A DNA stretch of 64,000 bases from Platerodrilus igneus (lineage: Eukaryota > Arthropoda > Insecta > Coleoptera > Lycidae): the NCBI GenBank assembly GCA_036346225.1, contig JARFIW010000668.1:2315001-2379000 (forward strand), written 5' to 3'. The position numbers were made by a program, and so were the translations under genes. This document shows positions 23,154 to 38,100 of this stretch, one piece after another (within the stretch, counting starts at the first letter, position 1; each line of letters begins with the position of its first letter). The notes beneath the pieces are model-generated. The model was not told the origin of the DNA. It was given only the letters and a program-made list of their open reading frames with translations, and did no database searches.

Positions 23154-26100
23154 GTAAGTAGTAATTGCCATATATTTAATCACTCACAATAGCATTTAGG
23201 ATAAATTTATTAAAGCGAGACATTACGAAAATGCTGTAATAATATTTCAGTTAACACTTATTGAACTTCAAAGGCGAAAATTTAAATTTGCAGAATTTTT
23301 TCCAGACACTGTCTTTTTCAAACTGAAATTGTTCATACTTTAAGGCTGTTTTTTAGTGTGTTCAAGAAAAAACAGACTTAACTTTATATCATAGGTTTCT
23401 ATTTTTAAGTTAGAAACCTTTTCGTAGTAAATTTTTGATAGCATCTATTCGCTGTCTAGGTCGACCATATTAAAAAACAAGAACGAAATTTCCATATTAT
23501 TTTATTAGAAAATAATATTGATTATAATGGTTTGAATAACTAACAATAACTTTAGAAACAAATCCACTTTGCATACAATATATTAAATGATTATTGTTGT
23601 GACTTTAACCTTCAGGTAATATCTTGTAAGTAGTTAAAATATCCTATGGCTCACCCTATCCATGGAGTGTGTATGGTGAACACCTGTAAATATTGCATAT
23701 TCACTTCTAACCACCACAGAGTAAGCCTACATAACAGATACAGATAGCTAAATATCATTATAATTTTAATTATCCTTTAATGCATATGTTCACTCCTCAG
23801 TCATCTGTGACTATTGTAATTAACCCACATCGTAGAGCAGTGGTTTCCAACCTTTTGTACCTGCACCCCCTTTAAAAAAGAATTGTTGCGCCCCCTTAAT
23901 TTTTCTAACAATCTAATTTCATAAATACTCAACTGATATTATAATTTATTTAATGGGCTACAAAATAATATACAATATTATGTAAAAATATACATCAAAA
24001 AATAATTATTTATTATAAGACACGTAAAAGGACATGAAAATTTAATAATTACGGGGGATTTTAATGCAGTGGTAGGTAAGGGTAGGGAAGGAGCAGTAGT
24101 AGGTTTATTTGGTTTAGGCACTAGGAACGACAGAGGAAATAGGCTGGTAGAATTTTGCGACAAGAACAATTTAATCATCACAAACACATTATTTCAACAT
24201 CATGTTAGAAGATGTGTGCGTGGAAGATGCCAGGAGATATAGGAAGATATCAAATAGATTACATTCTTGTTAGACAACGGTTTAGGAATCAAGTAAAAAA
24301 CTGTAGAAGCTGCCCGGAAGCAGATATAGACACTGACCACAACATCGTAATTATGAAGGCCGCACTTAAATTTAAAAATTTGAAAGAAAGAAATGGAAAA
24401 AGGCACTTGGACCTACAGAAACTAAAAGAGAAAGATATTCAAGAAAGATTCGAAAAAAGGTCAAATGAATTGCTCAAAGATATCGGGAATATATCTGATA
24501 CTAAGGAAGTAGAAACAGAATGCAATAACATTAAATCCAGCCTAAACATAGCTGCCAGAGATATTCTGGGGTATACACAAAAAGAAAATAAGAAACCATG
24601 GATAACTAAGGATATCCTGAATTTAATAGAAGAAAGACGAAAATACAAAAATAAATCAGACGAAACAGGAAAACAGAGAACAAAGCCATAAAATGGGAAA
24701 TTATTCGCAAATGCAGGAAAGCTAAAGAACAATGGATTGATGAAAAGTGCAAAGAGGCACAAACTAAGATGGAAGTAGGAAAGACATATGAAGCATACAA
24801 ACTAATTAGAATCAATTTTAGGGATATAGAACCGTATAGCAAAAATATAAGGGACGTGGGAGGAAATGTCATTATAGAAAATATAGAGAAAGTGGGTAGA
24901 TGGCAAGAATATATAGGGAATTTATATGCAGGAGATGAACTAACTGCATTAGAAAAGGAATCAGACATTGAAAATGATGACTTGGGATATCCTATACTTA
25001 GAGATGAGTTTGAACTAGCATTAAAGAGTGAAAATGGTAAGGCGCTGGGTACAGATAAGGTGCAAGCGGAGACTCTAAAAGCTGCTGGTCAAGCAGTAAC
25101 AGAACATCTCTTCCAACTTGTAAGCTATATGTATGAGACAGGCGAGATACCCAAAGATTTCAAACATAACATCATAGTAACTATACCAAAAAGAAAGGTG
25201 CAGATAGATGAGAAAATTTTCAACAACAAGCTTGACAGCACACGTATCAAAAATATTAACTAGAATTGTACAAAGACGAATGGAAAACGAGCTGAAGAAA
25301 TACTAGGAGAAGACCAATTTGGGTTTAGGCGATACAGAGGAACACGGAAGGCTATCTTGAGGGTGATAATGGAGAAAACAATAGAAAAAGGGGAAAGCAT
25401 GGAAAGCGTGTATATAGGGTTTGTAGATCTGGAAAAAGCATTTGACAATGTAAAATGGAAAAAATGTTCGAAATACTCAAAAGATTGGAATGAGTTATAG
25501 GGATAGACGGATAGTACATAGCTTATACAAAGAGCAAACAGGAGTCATAGAATTAAAGCAGGAACGTAGAGAAGTAAACATTAGGAAAGGGGTGAGACAG
25601 GGATGTTCCCTATCCCCATTAATTTTTAACTTGTACATTGAAGAGGCAATGAATACTGTCAAATGCAGGAAGACATTTGGAATTACTATGCAGGGACAAA
25701 AAATTGATATGCTTAGATTTGCAGATGATATAGCGGTATTAGCATCTAGCAAGGAAAAGTTAGAAGCTGCTGTCAATGAAATGGAAACGGTTCTAATAGA
25801 GAGATACCGTATGAAAATTAACAAAAGTAAAACTAAAGTACTAGTATGCAAAGGAGGGAAGAATAAATCAAAAACAAGAATACAAATATCTAACACGAGC
25901 TTACAAGAGGTTAAGGATTTCTGATACCTAGGAAGCCAAATAATGCAAGATGGGAAAAGCACAAAAGATATAAAACAAAAATTAGCACAAGGTCGTGCTA
26001 CATTTAACAAGAAAAAGCAACTACTGTGCTCAAAGACCACAAACATAGAAACAAGGAAAAGATTGCTCAAAACATATGTGTGGAGCACAGCACTGTATGG

Positions 26101-29100
26101 CTGTGAAGCCTGTACAGTGTGAGAAGTGGACAAGAAAAAGGTAGAAGTCTTTGAAATGTGGTGCTAAAGACGTATGATGAAGATATCATAGACAGACAAA
26201 GTTAAGAACGAAGAGGTACTAAAAATGGTAGGGGAAGAAAAAAATATGTGGAAAACGGTAAAAAATTAGAGAGATAGGATGATCGGCCACATACTATGGC
26301 ATGAGGGTATAGTGCGGAATATACTAGAAGCAGAGATAGGAAAAAAAAAGAAGAAGAGGTATACCTAGGTTAGACTACTGCACACAGATAGTGAAAGATG
26401 TAGGCTGTAGGAGTTTCAGGGAAATGTGTAGGCTAGCTCAGAAGAGAAATCAATGGAGGTACGCATCCAATCAGTTCCAAGATGGATAAATTAATGACGA
26501 AGAAAGTAACTGCACTTAAACATTATGTTTATTATAATCAACTACAAGCATTGGATGGGCAATATTCTCGAATAATGGTAATTGCATGAAAGCATTTACT
26601 GGAAAACTATTATTTTGGCAAATGTCTAAGTGTGGGGGGATCTTGGCAGCCACAGGTTGCTTAACCCCCTTCAATAAATCTCAGTGAAATAGGGCATAAT
26701 ATTAGAAAACAATATAAGGGGAACCAAGCTGTATTGCTGTGTGAGAATTTCAGGGAACTATGTAGATTAGTTTAGAAAATAAATAAGTGCAGATACATGT
26801 CCAATCAGTTTTGAGACGGGAAACCCAATGACGAAAAAATAAGCGCAGATAAATCTGATGATTATTATAAACAACTAGTTGTTTGTTGTGAAATATAATG
26901 TTGACTGTGCAAAAAGATATATTGGAAAAAATAATAAGTCAGTAAGTGTTCAAGTGCTGGGGGAACTTGGCAGCCACAGGCTGCTTACCCCCCTTTGCAA
27001 CCACTGAATGTCAGAGAAATAGGGTATATAATTGTAAAACAATAGAAGGGGACTGAACTGCATGTAACAAGAAAGAACGGCGCCTATGATGAAAGACAAC
27101 AAACATAGAACAAAAAGTTGTTGAAAGCGTATGTGTGGAGCACAACACAGACAGTATGCCTACGAGAAGAACAGTAGCAGCGTTTGAAATGCCGTGCTTC
27201 AGATGTATGAGGATGGACAGACAAAGGTAATAACAAATAGGTTATAGAAACAGTAAGGGAACAAGGATATCTTTGGGGAAAAATATAAGAAATAGAAGGG
27301 CAGAATACGTTCTAAGGCATTTTTGGGGAATAGTATGGGATATATGACAAGCAGAGATAAGAAAAAAGAGGTGGATGTAGACCTAGATCAGATAGTGATA
27401 GATGCAGACTGTGCAAATTTCGGGGAAATCTGTAGGTTAGTTCAGAATAGGAAACAATGATGGTACACGTCTAACCAATTTCAGGACTGAAGACCCAATG
27501 ATGATGATGATATTATAAGAAATAATAATTTTAAATGAAATAAAAACAAATCTTACAAAAATACAAAAAAAAGAATATACAATTAATACAACATTATAAA
27601 AATTTAATGCGACGGTTTTCATCACAAATTTTCTCAAACTGTGGTATCATTGAAGAAATCGCGGTTCTCAGTTCCTTTTCAATCACTAAGCGAGATCGAT
27701 ACTTTGTTTTTAAGACAGCTACTGTAGAAAAACCAGTTTCACATAGGTAAGATGTTACAAATGGCAATAAAATTTCTAAAGCTTTGTTTGTCAAAGTAGG
27801 AAAATCGTCCTTTACCCGTAGCCAAAACGTAACAATATTATTTTCGTTTTGAAACATCTGCTTTAATGTGCTATCACTAGATAAGTCAATTATTATTTTT
27901 TGCTCTGCTTTCGTAATGCCAAAATCGTCATATTTTTCAATTACAAACGGGTTTCTAATCCATTCATATTTGGACATGTCAACATCTTTAAAGTAAAACG
28001 AGAAGTGCTTCCATATACTGGTCAAATGATTATTAATAAGAACTTGACTTTCTTCTATTTCATCAGCAAGACGTAATTTTAAAAGTGGGAAACATGTCAA
28101 AGTTATTATTTTTCAAACTTATTATCTACAGTTCCAATTTTTTCATAAATGCAGTAATCTTGTCTTTCTGCGTAAAAGCGTGAATTCGAGGCCCTTGCAT
28201 TGATTTATTTACTGAGTCTTTGAAAAATATCAACTAAATACGCAAGTTTTACAAGGAATTTCGTGTCATAAAACAAGTTTGCTTCATTTCTATTAGTATC
28301 AGTAAGAAATATGGCGATCTCTTCTTTTAGCTCAAACACCTTTTGAAGTACTTTGGCATGAGAAAGCCAACATGCCTCACAATAATATAGAAGTGATCTA
28401 CATTCTGAACCCATGTCATCACACAATTTTGCGAAAAGCCTTCCTCTTAATGGGCTATTTGTGATAAAATTTACAACTCTTATAATAACTTCAAATACTG
28501 TTAATAGATCTTCACCCATATATCTTGAAACAAGCGATTGTCGATGAATCATACAATGCGTCCAAACTGCACGAGGAGCCACCTTTTGAACTAATGCCTG
28601 TAGACCAGCTTTTTTCTTGCCATAGATGGAGCTCCATCTGTGCATAGTCCAACACAGTTCTCCCACAGAATGTCATTTTCATTAAAAAAATTATCAATGA
28701 TATTGAAAACTTCACTTGCTGTAGTATTGCATTGGCGGCTCCGTGGTGTAGTGGTATGTGTGTGACTACTACGCCCAAGGTCCCGGGTTCGAATCCCGAC
28801 ACGATCCGCTTGAAAAATGTTAGGCGAGCATTTTTCACAAAAATACACCCTCGTTCGGATGAGAGGTAAAATGGAGGTCCCGTGTGTGAGTGTTGTCACG
28901 CACGTTAAAGATTCCTACCTTGCTTGGAACAGCAAGGGTTCGGCAAAATTCCAAATTTTCCAGGTAAAAAAAACTCGCTTCCTGGCCAATGTAGTACCTT
29001 CAGGTGGAGCATTGGAAAATCACATGTAATGTAGTATTGCATTCAATAGGTTTACAGAATAACATGTCTCCTCTAACATCAGTTTCCACAACATATCTTA

Positions 29101-32100
29101 CATATGTTATCAAGTGTACATCCTTAAGAACATCGGTAGCCTCATCTACTTGTAACGTGAAAGAATATAGTTTTACTTTTTCTATTAATTGATCGCAAAG
29201 ATCTTTAGATATATCGGATATTCATCTTCCCACCGTATTATCTGCAAGTGGAATGATTTTAAGTTGATCAGCATATGATTCACCGAGCATCGTAGCTATT
29301 ATGTCAACAGCTGCAGGTAGCACCAAAGTTTCTCCTATTGAATGAGGTTTTTTGCATTTAGCAATTCTATAAGAAACTTTATATGACGCAAGCAATGCTT
29401 TTTGTGTTACAGACATGGTCTTTGAAAACATTTCTTGTTGTTTATTTAAATTCTCTAATTTTCTTTGGAAAAATTCTCTTATTTTGCCAACGTGATCTGC
29501 ATGTACTTTTTCAAGATGTCGTTTTTAATTTATTTGGTTTCATGCTGGTCGTTCTTGGTCAGTAATAACCTTATATATAAATCCTAATGATAAGTACATT
29601 GGAACATATTTTCTATATTTAGGTTTACTATTTTGCAAAGATGTATATTTCCGTTATTTTCATCACCTTTTCTTTTGCCCTCTGCTTCTGCTTCATTTAA
29701 TTTCCTTTTCAACCCAGTTACGTATTTATCCATCTAAAAGGGTTATTATTTTAAATTAAATATAAATACTTTTTTCACTACTAGCTTTAAAAGCGGTCTG
29801 TAGGCCATATGATACCCTCCATTAAAAGTCTACTTTATTCGCTAGGGAATAAAGTACATTTCGGTAATTTACAACAATTGAGGATCGATTTCAGAAGAAA
29901 AAAAACTATATTATAATACAATTTTTATCATTGGCAAGATCGTAATTATTTATATTTTACAACTTAAAATATTGATAAATAAAAAATGTTTCAATTTAAA
30001 AATTAAATTTGACAGGAATTGGATATATTATTAAGTGCGCCATCTTGTGTTGATACAGTAATATAGATGGCATCTGAATTAGTAAGCAACCTAGCAACCA
30101 TAAATTTTGTTTCAAAGATGACTTTATATTAATTTAAAATACAATACAATTATATCAATATTTTCTTGTTTTCATTTTTTCTTTTAAATTAAAAATCAGT
30201 CTTAATTGGGGTAATTTTTAAATGTAGAATTAAAAACTAATTTTTTGTCAAAATTAATTACTGGAATATAAACAACATAAAAATAATTTGCGCTCTTCTT
30301 ACATAAACGTGAATTTTTCCAATAACAATATTCATATTATTCAATTAAAACCGTTACTAGTAAATTTATGGGAAGTAAGAAATGTGCTAGAAATGAAAAA
30401 AATTGCTCGGGAAGGAAATGTTATTTTATTGTTTCTGATGTTTATAACCCTGGCACTATGTGCTCGTGCCGATAAACTACCTCAACAATAAAGTAACATT
30501 TCCTTGTTAATAATGTACTATTATAGCAGTTATAAAATTTACCTCAATATTAATTTAAAAGTTACCAAAGCGAAGTGTTTCATTCTATATATATCAACGT
30601 GGTTATCGCAAGCACTACTAACGAACTAATTCTGTTCATAGACAACAGAAATAAAACACATGCTTCTATTTACTGAAGTTTGGCGCGAGTAAGCACGAAA
30701 ATACCCGGGATGTTCCGAGTGCTTGTCTTTTGTTTTCTGGCCCCGCCGGCGCTCGTCTCCAAACGCGAAAGCGATATGTTTTCGTTCCAGCAAGAGTATG
30801 GATGGATGTTGTAGCATTTGTACCCGAATAATTCGCTGTGAGGATTGTGGATTACGTATACCTATTTTGCTGATTCATTTTTTTGACACCTATTTGACTT
30901 TTTTGGTTTGTATTCGAAAATTATATTTTGGAAACAGCTGCATGCCCCCCCTTGCATCAGTCTCGCGCCCCCCCTAAGGGGGCGCGCACAACAGGTTGGA
31001 AACCACTGTCGTAGAGTATTAGCAAGAGGGTTATGGTTGATGTATTCAAACTAATTTTTCTGTTTGGTGTCATGTATGTCGGTAGTAGTGTTACATCACT
31101 GTGTCTGCTGTTGATGTTATTTCTTTTGTTTTTTTTTTCAATCGATCGTTAATCATACTAAATCCCTAAATGATGGAAATGCAATAAAAGAAAACTTCTT
31201 TGCTACAGCTCGTAATGCTAGAATTTGCCCAAGAATTAAAATTCTTGATATTCAACTTTTTATTTTAAATTTAGTTCTTTGTTTGTCGGCAATTCTATCG
31301 ACTCCTGCATTAACATTCCTCTTATTTGCAAACTTGAAAAAGGATCAATTATAAAAAGTGAAGTTACTGCGTTGAGTAAATATTTAAGTCCATGTTTTGT
31401 GTGCATAAAGTGCTAGCTGTACACAAGAATCTTGTCATCACCTTGTAACATTCCCTTAGAAATGTTAGAATTAAGTTCAATTTTAATTAATAAGTCCTAT
31501 GTGGGGGTGTTTTAAAATATCAGTTTGTTGTTCTTTATTTTGTGAGAAATAGTAATTTCAAACCAATATCTAGCTTAAAAAAATTTTTGGTACTAAAATT
31601 TTACTAAAATAAATTGACGTTATTAGCTCTACCAGTTAACCTTTTTTTTTTGTACACACATTGAAAATAGTACTACTAAAATAAGCACTTTCAATCAAAA
31701 CTTGTCTTGTATGGAAAATGAGGTAATGCATATGATTACAAATATTGTTACACATTAAATTGCCCCTATAAATAATTATTAGCTTAGGCTATTGCACAAC
31801 AGATTTTTGTAAAATGGTTTTCAGAGATTCTTATGCTTTAAACCCAAATTCTTACTGTTTAAAAACGTCGATAATCTACAGTTAAAAGGTCGATAAATAC
31901 ATCGCGCAAGCGCGATATAAAAAAGCGAGCGACGACACTGGCGGATGGTAGCGCTAACCTTTTTACAGATTTGGCGCGCCCATCTATCAATGACGTCACC
32001 AATGCACAAATTTAAAACAATAGTTCATATCAGCGAATAAATTAAACACTGGACTACTTACATCGGAAATCCGAACGTCCTGCGGGGTTGAGCTAAAGTT

Positions 32101-35100
32101 GGCCTCTATTAAAGTCCATCAGGGCTACGGAGGGCCCTTTTTAGGTAGTTAAAGATGGTACACTCAACGCTCTTCCAAAGCGTTCGGACCAGCTCCGGCA
32201 GTCATGGGCTCGTTCATCTAGGGTCGGGCAGTACGGTTCGCCTAGGCGGCTGCAAATTATCACCTACCTATGTAGGGAATGGACAGGAAACATGGTAAAG
32301 GCGACAAACAAAGACAATTAGGCAAGGGAATCTACATACATAAAGCTAACGATACGTTACCGAAAAACGTCCACTCCACTCGAAGGTTCTGGCAAAAAAG
32401 CCACGTTAAAGCGTCTAACGGAAACTTCTCCCCACTTTTGTCTTTTCCGCGTCGGCGCGAAGTTATTCGTCCAACCCACTATTGACGTGACGGAAATACG
32501 CGCACCGCGTCTTTTAAATTTGTGGCGCAAAACTTCCGCACATCAAAATTAACCTAAAACAATGTTTAAGGGCCAATTTGATTGGCACGTAACAAGATGC
32601 CCTTCTGTATTTCATGGCAACAGTTTTAATTTCGTGAAAACTGCAGTATCGGGACATTTCCATAGGATTGGTGGTCTTGTGTGACATATTTCAATCAGTC
32701 ATGATGCGTGGGAGAAAAAGAACGTCAACGTTCACAGTAACCAAGAGTTAATTCTCTGGGTAGCAGTGCTTTGAAACCGATGTATCTTTATCTTAAGAGC
32801 TTGACACAGTAGATTGCCGACAATCTGCTGTAAAAGCGGGGGTAGAAGTGAGGTAGAACAAGACAGGATTAAATGTTGAGATGCAAATATTCAATAGAAA
32901 AGGAAATAAAACTCAGTACTCCACCTCCTTTATTTTTTAAGTATTAGAGGATGCCAATAGGTAGCAGTGCTGTGGATAGTTTTAATTTAGTTGCAAATCT
33001 CGCGGAAAGTTTAATTATCTGTTCTGTAAAATTTCAACTGGTGAAAAACTTGAAATGCAGATTTGCAATACAAAGAAAAATAAATACTAATATATTGCTT
33101 TAGAAAATAACAAAATGTTTATATGATATCTGACATAATTCTAGGTCAAGATCTCATAGTTATTTTACTACTTCTAATATTTGATAAAGCTATTGAGGTA
33201 TAAATGTGGAAACCTGTATAATGTTTGGAACGATTTTCTGATATAGAATAGTTAGGTACAATATGTAACAGAATCTTGGTAAATTCTATTTGGGAAAATG
33301 TCGGTCATTCTTCTTATTATGAACTTTCCTGTAGAGAAAAATTTGAAATTCTAATTTTGTAACAGCGATATAATAAACAGTGGCAATTTGGCCCAGTATG
33401 TTTTATTTCAGTCCTTACTTAAGGTCGGTTTGACGCAGTTCTAACTTCTTTTCTATTCTGAGCTAATCTAAAGAGTTCTACATTCCCTTCACAACCTAAA
33501 TTTCTAATAATTTGACTGATATAGTTTGGTCTAGGACTTTCTATACTTTTCTATTTTTTTCGTATCTACCTGCCTCTACAGAGATATTAGCAATCTGATG
33601 ATTGTTAAAGAACTTCATGTTTACATGATTCCCATTTATCAGGAAATGAAGTATTACCTGGTTATCTCCTCAAAAAAAGAAAAAGTGTTAAATTATATGT
33701 TAAAGGCTTAAGCAACGAATCGCTACCAACATGCGAGACCACTAACTAATTGTGAGTTATGTCATAGTGACATTTAGTTAACTGATTTTTATTTATTTAT
33801 TTATTTTGTTTCTGAACCTACTTAAGGTCGGTTTGATGCAGCTCTAAATTCTTTTCTATTCTGAGCTAGTCTAAAAGGGTCTACATACTTTTCACAACCT
33901 AAATCTCAAATAATTTGACTAATATAGCTTTGTCTAGGTCTTCCTACTCTATTTTTATTTGGTAATCTATAATCTAAGACCTTACTAAATAGTCCCTCAT
34001 ATCTTAACTGATGCCCTATCATTCTATCTCTCCTAACCTTTAATTGTTTCCTCATACAGGGTTCCTCATCTGTCCTTCTATAAACTTTCTCATTTGTTAC
34101 TTTATCTATCCAACTAATCTTTAACATTCTCCTATAACACCAAGTTTCAAAAGTTTCTATCTTTTTCTTATCTACCTCTTTAATTGTCCAAGTCTCACTA
34201 CCGTATAATAGAACGCTCCATACCTATGACTTTAAGAAACTCTTTCTATTATCTAAACTAATACTATTAGCTATTAGTAAGTCTTTCTTTTTTTAAAACA
34301 TTTTTCTAGCTTGAGCTATTCTAGCTACTATATCCCTTCTGCTACGTCCGTCCTTTGTAATTATACTACCTAAATAGCAGAATTCATCTACCTCTTCTAA
34401 CTCGGTATTACCTATTTTGAATTTTGGTTTAGAACTAGGCTGTAGCTCGCTTGTCATTATCTTTGTCTTTCTTGACTTAATTCTCATACTATAGTTACTC
34501 TGTAGTATTTCATCTAAAATATTTAAAAACTCATTTATCCCCGGTGCTTTATTTAGTTTAAGGTCCCTAACAGCTCTACCAAATTTCTCTCTTAATATTG
34601 AGAAAAACCTATTTCTATATCCTCTTCTTGGTTGTTCTCTAACTCATCCATATCGTCTCCCTTATACAAATGTTCTAAATATCTTTTCCATCTATCTGCT
34701 ACCTCAACTTTATTTATTAGAAGCTCATTATTCTCATCTTTAATACCATTATATTTTTTCCTATCTTCCCCGAAAAACGTTTTAACTGCCCTGTAAGCCC
34801 TGCATGTCTTACCTACTCTCAAATCATCTTGTATTTCCTTACAATTCTCCTCCATCCATTTATAGCTTTTCAACACTCATGTACTATCTTATTTCTAACT
34901 CTATTATATTTTTGCTTACTTTCACTATCCAATTCTCTGAAAGGTTTAAGCTTTCTTCTATTCTCTATTAAATCTAATATCTCCTTTGTTACCCAGGATT
35001 TTCTCGCTTCTACTTTTGTCTTACCTACAGTCTGTGTTGCTGTATCATACACAGCCCTTTTTAATTCTTTCCATCTACTTTCTACGTTCCCTCCTATGGC

Positions 35101-38100
35101 TATCTCTTTGATCTTATTATCTAATACTTGTTTATACTCCTCTTTTACCTGAGTATCATTAAGCTTAGCTAGATCCCACCCCTCTCTTTTAGACTTTCTT
35201 AATTTATTGAATTTTAAGTTACACTTCATTTTAACTAAGTTATGTCACTATCTATGTCAGCCCCTGGATAACTACGCCAGTTTTTAACTTGGTTTCTAAA
35301 TCTTTGTTTAACTAAGATATAACCTATTTGGTATCTAGCCCTATCACCTGATGCTTTCCATTTATATCTTCTTCTAACATGTTGTTCGAATAGGGTGATT
35401 ACAGTTACTAATCTATGTTCCTGGCAAAACTCAACTAATCTTTCTCCTCTATCATTTCGTTTACCATACCCAAATTTTCCTACCATTTTTCCCTCACTGC
35501 CTTCTCCCACTGACGCATTAAAATCGCCCATAACTATTAAATTCTCATCTCCTTTTACTTTTCTCACTATACTATTTATATCCTTGTATATCTTTTCTAC
35601 TTCCTCATCCTCGTACTGAGTTGTTGGCATGTAAACCTGTACTAAAACATGTTATACTTACGGGCGCCGCATATTTTACCCGCCATTTTATAACATATAC
35701 CGACCACGCTTTACGAGTGATGCAATCGCTATTTAAGTCAAATTTACATGCACAATTTAAATAAAATCAAATTACTCGCGTGGTGGTATCTCGGAACTTA
35801 AATCTCAGGGTCCAGCGGCGATTTGCAGGTTGGGTTACGCCATGTTGGTTACCAAATTGCCATCCGTCCTAAACCTCTGCTGTACTAGTAGGGGGTTGAA
35901 AGGAGATAAGGTAACAGGTACAATAAAGGTACAGGTACAAGGAACCTACATACCTATTACTATAGGAAAAAACACACACCACTAGATAGTTGTTGCTTGG
36001 TTCACGTCCTGTGGCCTAGTCCCCGCTTTCAACACTCGCGCATCCCTGCATTCGCTCTGCGCAGGTGTGAGTGTCAGCAATGACGGAAGTTAATGTTCTT
36101 AATTTAAAAAAACGCGGCATTTAACTTATAAATTCTAACTAAATCTAAAAATGCTACGTAGCCGATTTGGCATGTAACAAACAGTGTATGTGGGTTTCGT
36201 ACTCAATTTAACCATAATTATTCTATAACTAAATTGTACCTACTCTTTAACTTTACGTCCTAATCTTTTACCTAACACTATTCCTACCCCTGCCTGTCCA
36301 TTAGTTGAAGAAGTTGAAATTATTGTATAATTATCTTTCCAAAAGTCATTACTATCTGGCCATCTCACCTCACTATTACCTAAAATGTCCAGCTTTCCTT
36401 TTCTCATTTCAACTAATAAATTCCTTAACTTATCTACTCTTAAGTATTGACCTTGCATTCCAAGTCCCTATCATTAAATCGACCCGTTGTTTTAAATTCT
36501 TACGATGACGAGCCCCAAGTACCCCCTCCTGGAGATCCGAATAATCGGGTATTTTACCTTCGAACAAGAATTTTACTTATGAGCTCGCCATCATACATAG
36601 TTCGTGTTTTAGGCCATGCATACCTGGGAAATTTCGGTGCTTTTTTATAATTAATAATAGATATAAATACAAATTGACAATATACTTATAACACTACTAC
36701 AGATTTGAAAGTATACACTAAACAAAATACAAAAGAAGTCAAATTGATACTAACTGGAAGTGGTTTTACTCTCAGATAGATCTCTCCCGTTTGGAGAACT
36801 GTTTTCAGCCTGTTCATTTTTTAAAGCATAACTTATAGCTCGCAAAAAGTATACTTTTTTTTTTTAAATACAAAATTAGCAAAGTTCCTTTGGGTTTTAA
36901 AATTTTTTCTAATCACCTTTGTAGTTTGCAAAGATATGCACTTTTAATTTTCTTTAAAAATACACAATTAACAGAGTTCGCTCGGATTTTATTTAATTTT
37001 TTTCTAATGTAACTTTAGTTTGTAAAGAAGTGTACTTTGAATTTGTTTAAAAATTCAAAATGGGCAACGTTTTTCCATGTTTTTTAATTTTTTGCTAATG
37101 GAACTTGCAGCTCACAAAGAATTGTAGTTTTAATTTTCTTTAAAAATACCCAATTGACAAAGTCCTTTGGATTTTTTAAATTTTTTTCTAATGTAATTTT
37201 TTAGTTTGTTAAAAATGTACTTTTAATTTGTTTAAAGATACACAATTAGCAAAGTTTCGTCGGGTTTTGTTTCTAATGTAATTTTTAGTTTGCAAAGAAG
37301 TGAATTTCTAATTTTCTTTGAAATATAAAAATACTAAAAATATATTCGCAATTTATACATCAATTTTTACATACAATCATGTGGAGGATTCCTTATATCT
37401 ATCGCTCTACATGTTCTAGGATCAATAATATTAGGAAGAAGGCACTCAAAGTAAAATTAGTGAAGTTTCTTTGACATTTTGCTTTACCAAAATTTGTTAC
37501 ATTCCAAATTTGGAGATGTACATTTTTAAATATGTGACTAAATTCCCGCCATTATTTTTTAAATAGACTTGTGCATTTCCGTCATTTCGGACAGTTGCAT
37601 TTGCGCAAAAGGAATGCGCAGACGCGGAGTGATGGCACAAGTGCGCGGTATGTGACACAACAGGATTAGCCACCGAGACGTCGAACGGTGACGTTTTCCT
37701 GTGTCGTTCCTTTGTCTTTTCTCTTTCAGAATGTAGGTTTCCTCTTTATCTTGCTTTATCATTCCTTACCTGGTTGTTCCTTCGTCCTATCTACGAATAA
37801 AGAAGAGGGAAGACGTTAAATCTGGTTTCAACGTTGGCATAGCGCAACCCACAACCCAATCGAGATACCTGGAAATTAGCATGGCTCCTGTGCAAGGATG
37901 ACCCGCAAAATCATGAAGAGCTCCACATTTTTAAGTGAGTACATTTTATCTTTTTAAGGTGCAACTTATATCATTGTAAACATATTTGGTACGTGATACA
38001 ATTTGACATGCATTTATGTCGCAATATCTTTGTTGTGCAGTAATGTGAACGTGGATAGTATCAATGTTGCCAACTGTGGTAGTGGCTCTGAACGCGTGAC

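Larger units (their letters stand above)
23838..31008 (-). mobile_element. hAT DNA transposon, 7.2 kb, with nested insertions
   Basis: The ends are inverted repeats starting CAGTGGTTTCCAACC at 23838 and, reversed, at 31008. They are flanked by an exact 8-bp duplication TCGTAGAG (23830-23837 and 31009-31016), the hallmark of hAT integration. Similarity between the ends continues imperfectly through a C-rich tract. The transposase (27594-29733) is on the minus strand. The element has been enlarged by an RTE-like copy with repeated tails (24025-27510) and a SINE (28734-29029). It sits within the large TMEM18 intron. The GC-rich block at 30680-30830 lies just inside the right end and could hold the transposase promoter. 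Confidence 0.93.

Noticed and set aside
24439..24968. 107- and 120-codon minus-strand frames
   Set aside because: Antisense shadows of the RTE copy inside the hAT element.
25495..26133. 212-codon minus-strand frame
   Set aside because: It is the antisense of the RTE reverse transcriptase region.
30288..30491. 67-codon + frame with a hydrophobic end
   Set aside because: Lies in the hAT subterminal region and matches nothing; probably chance.
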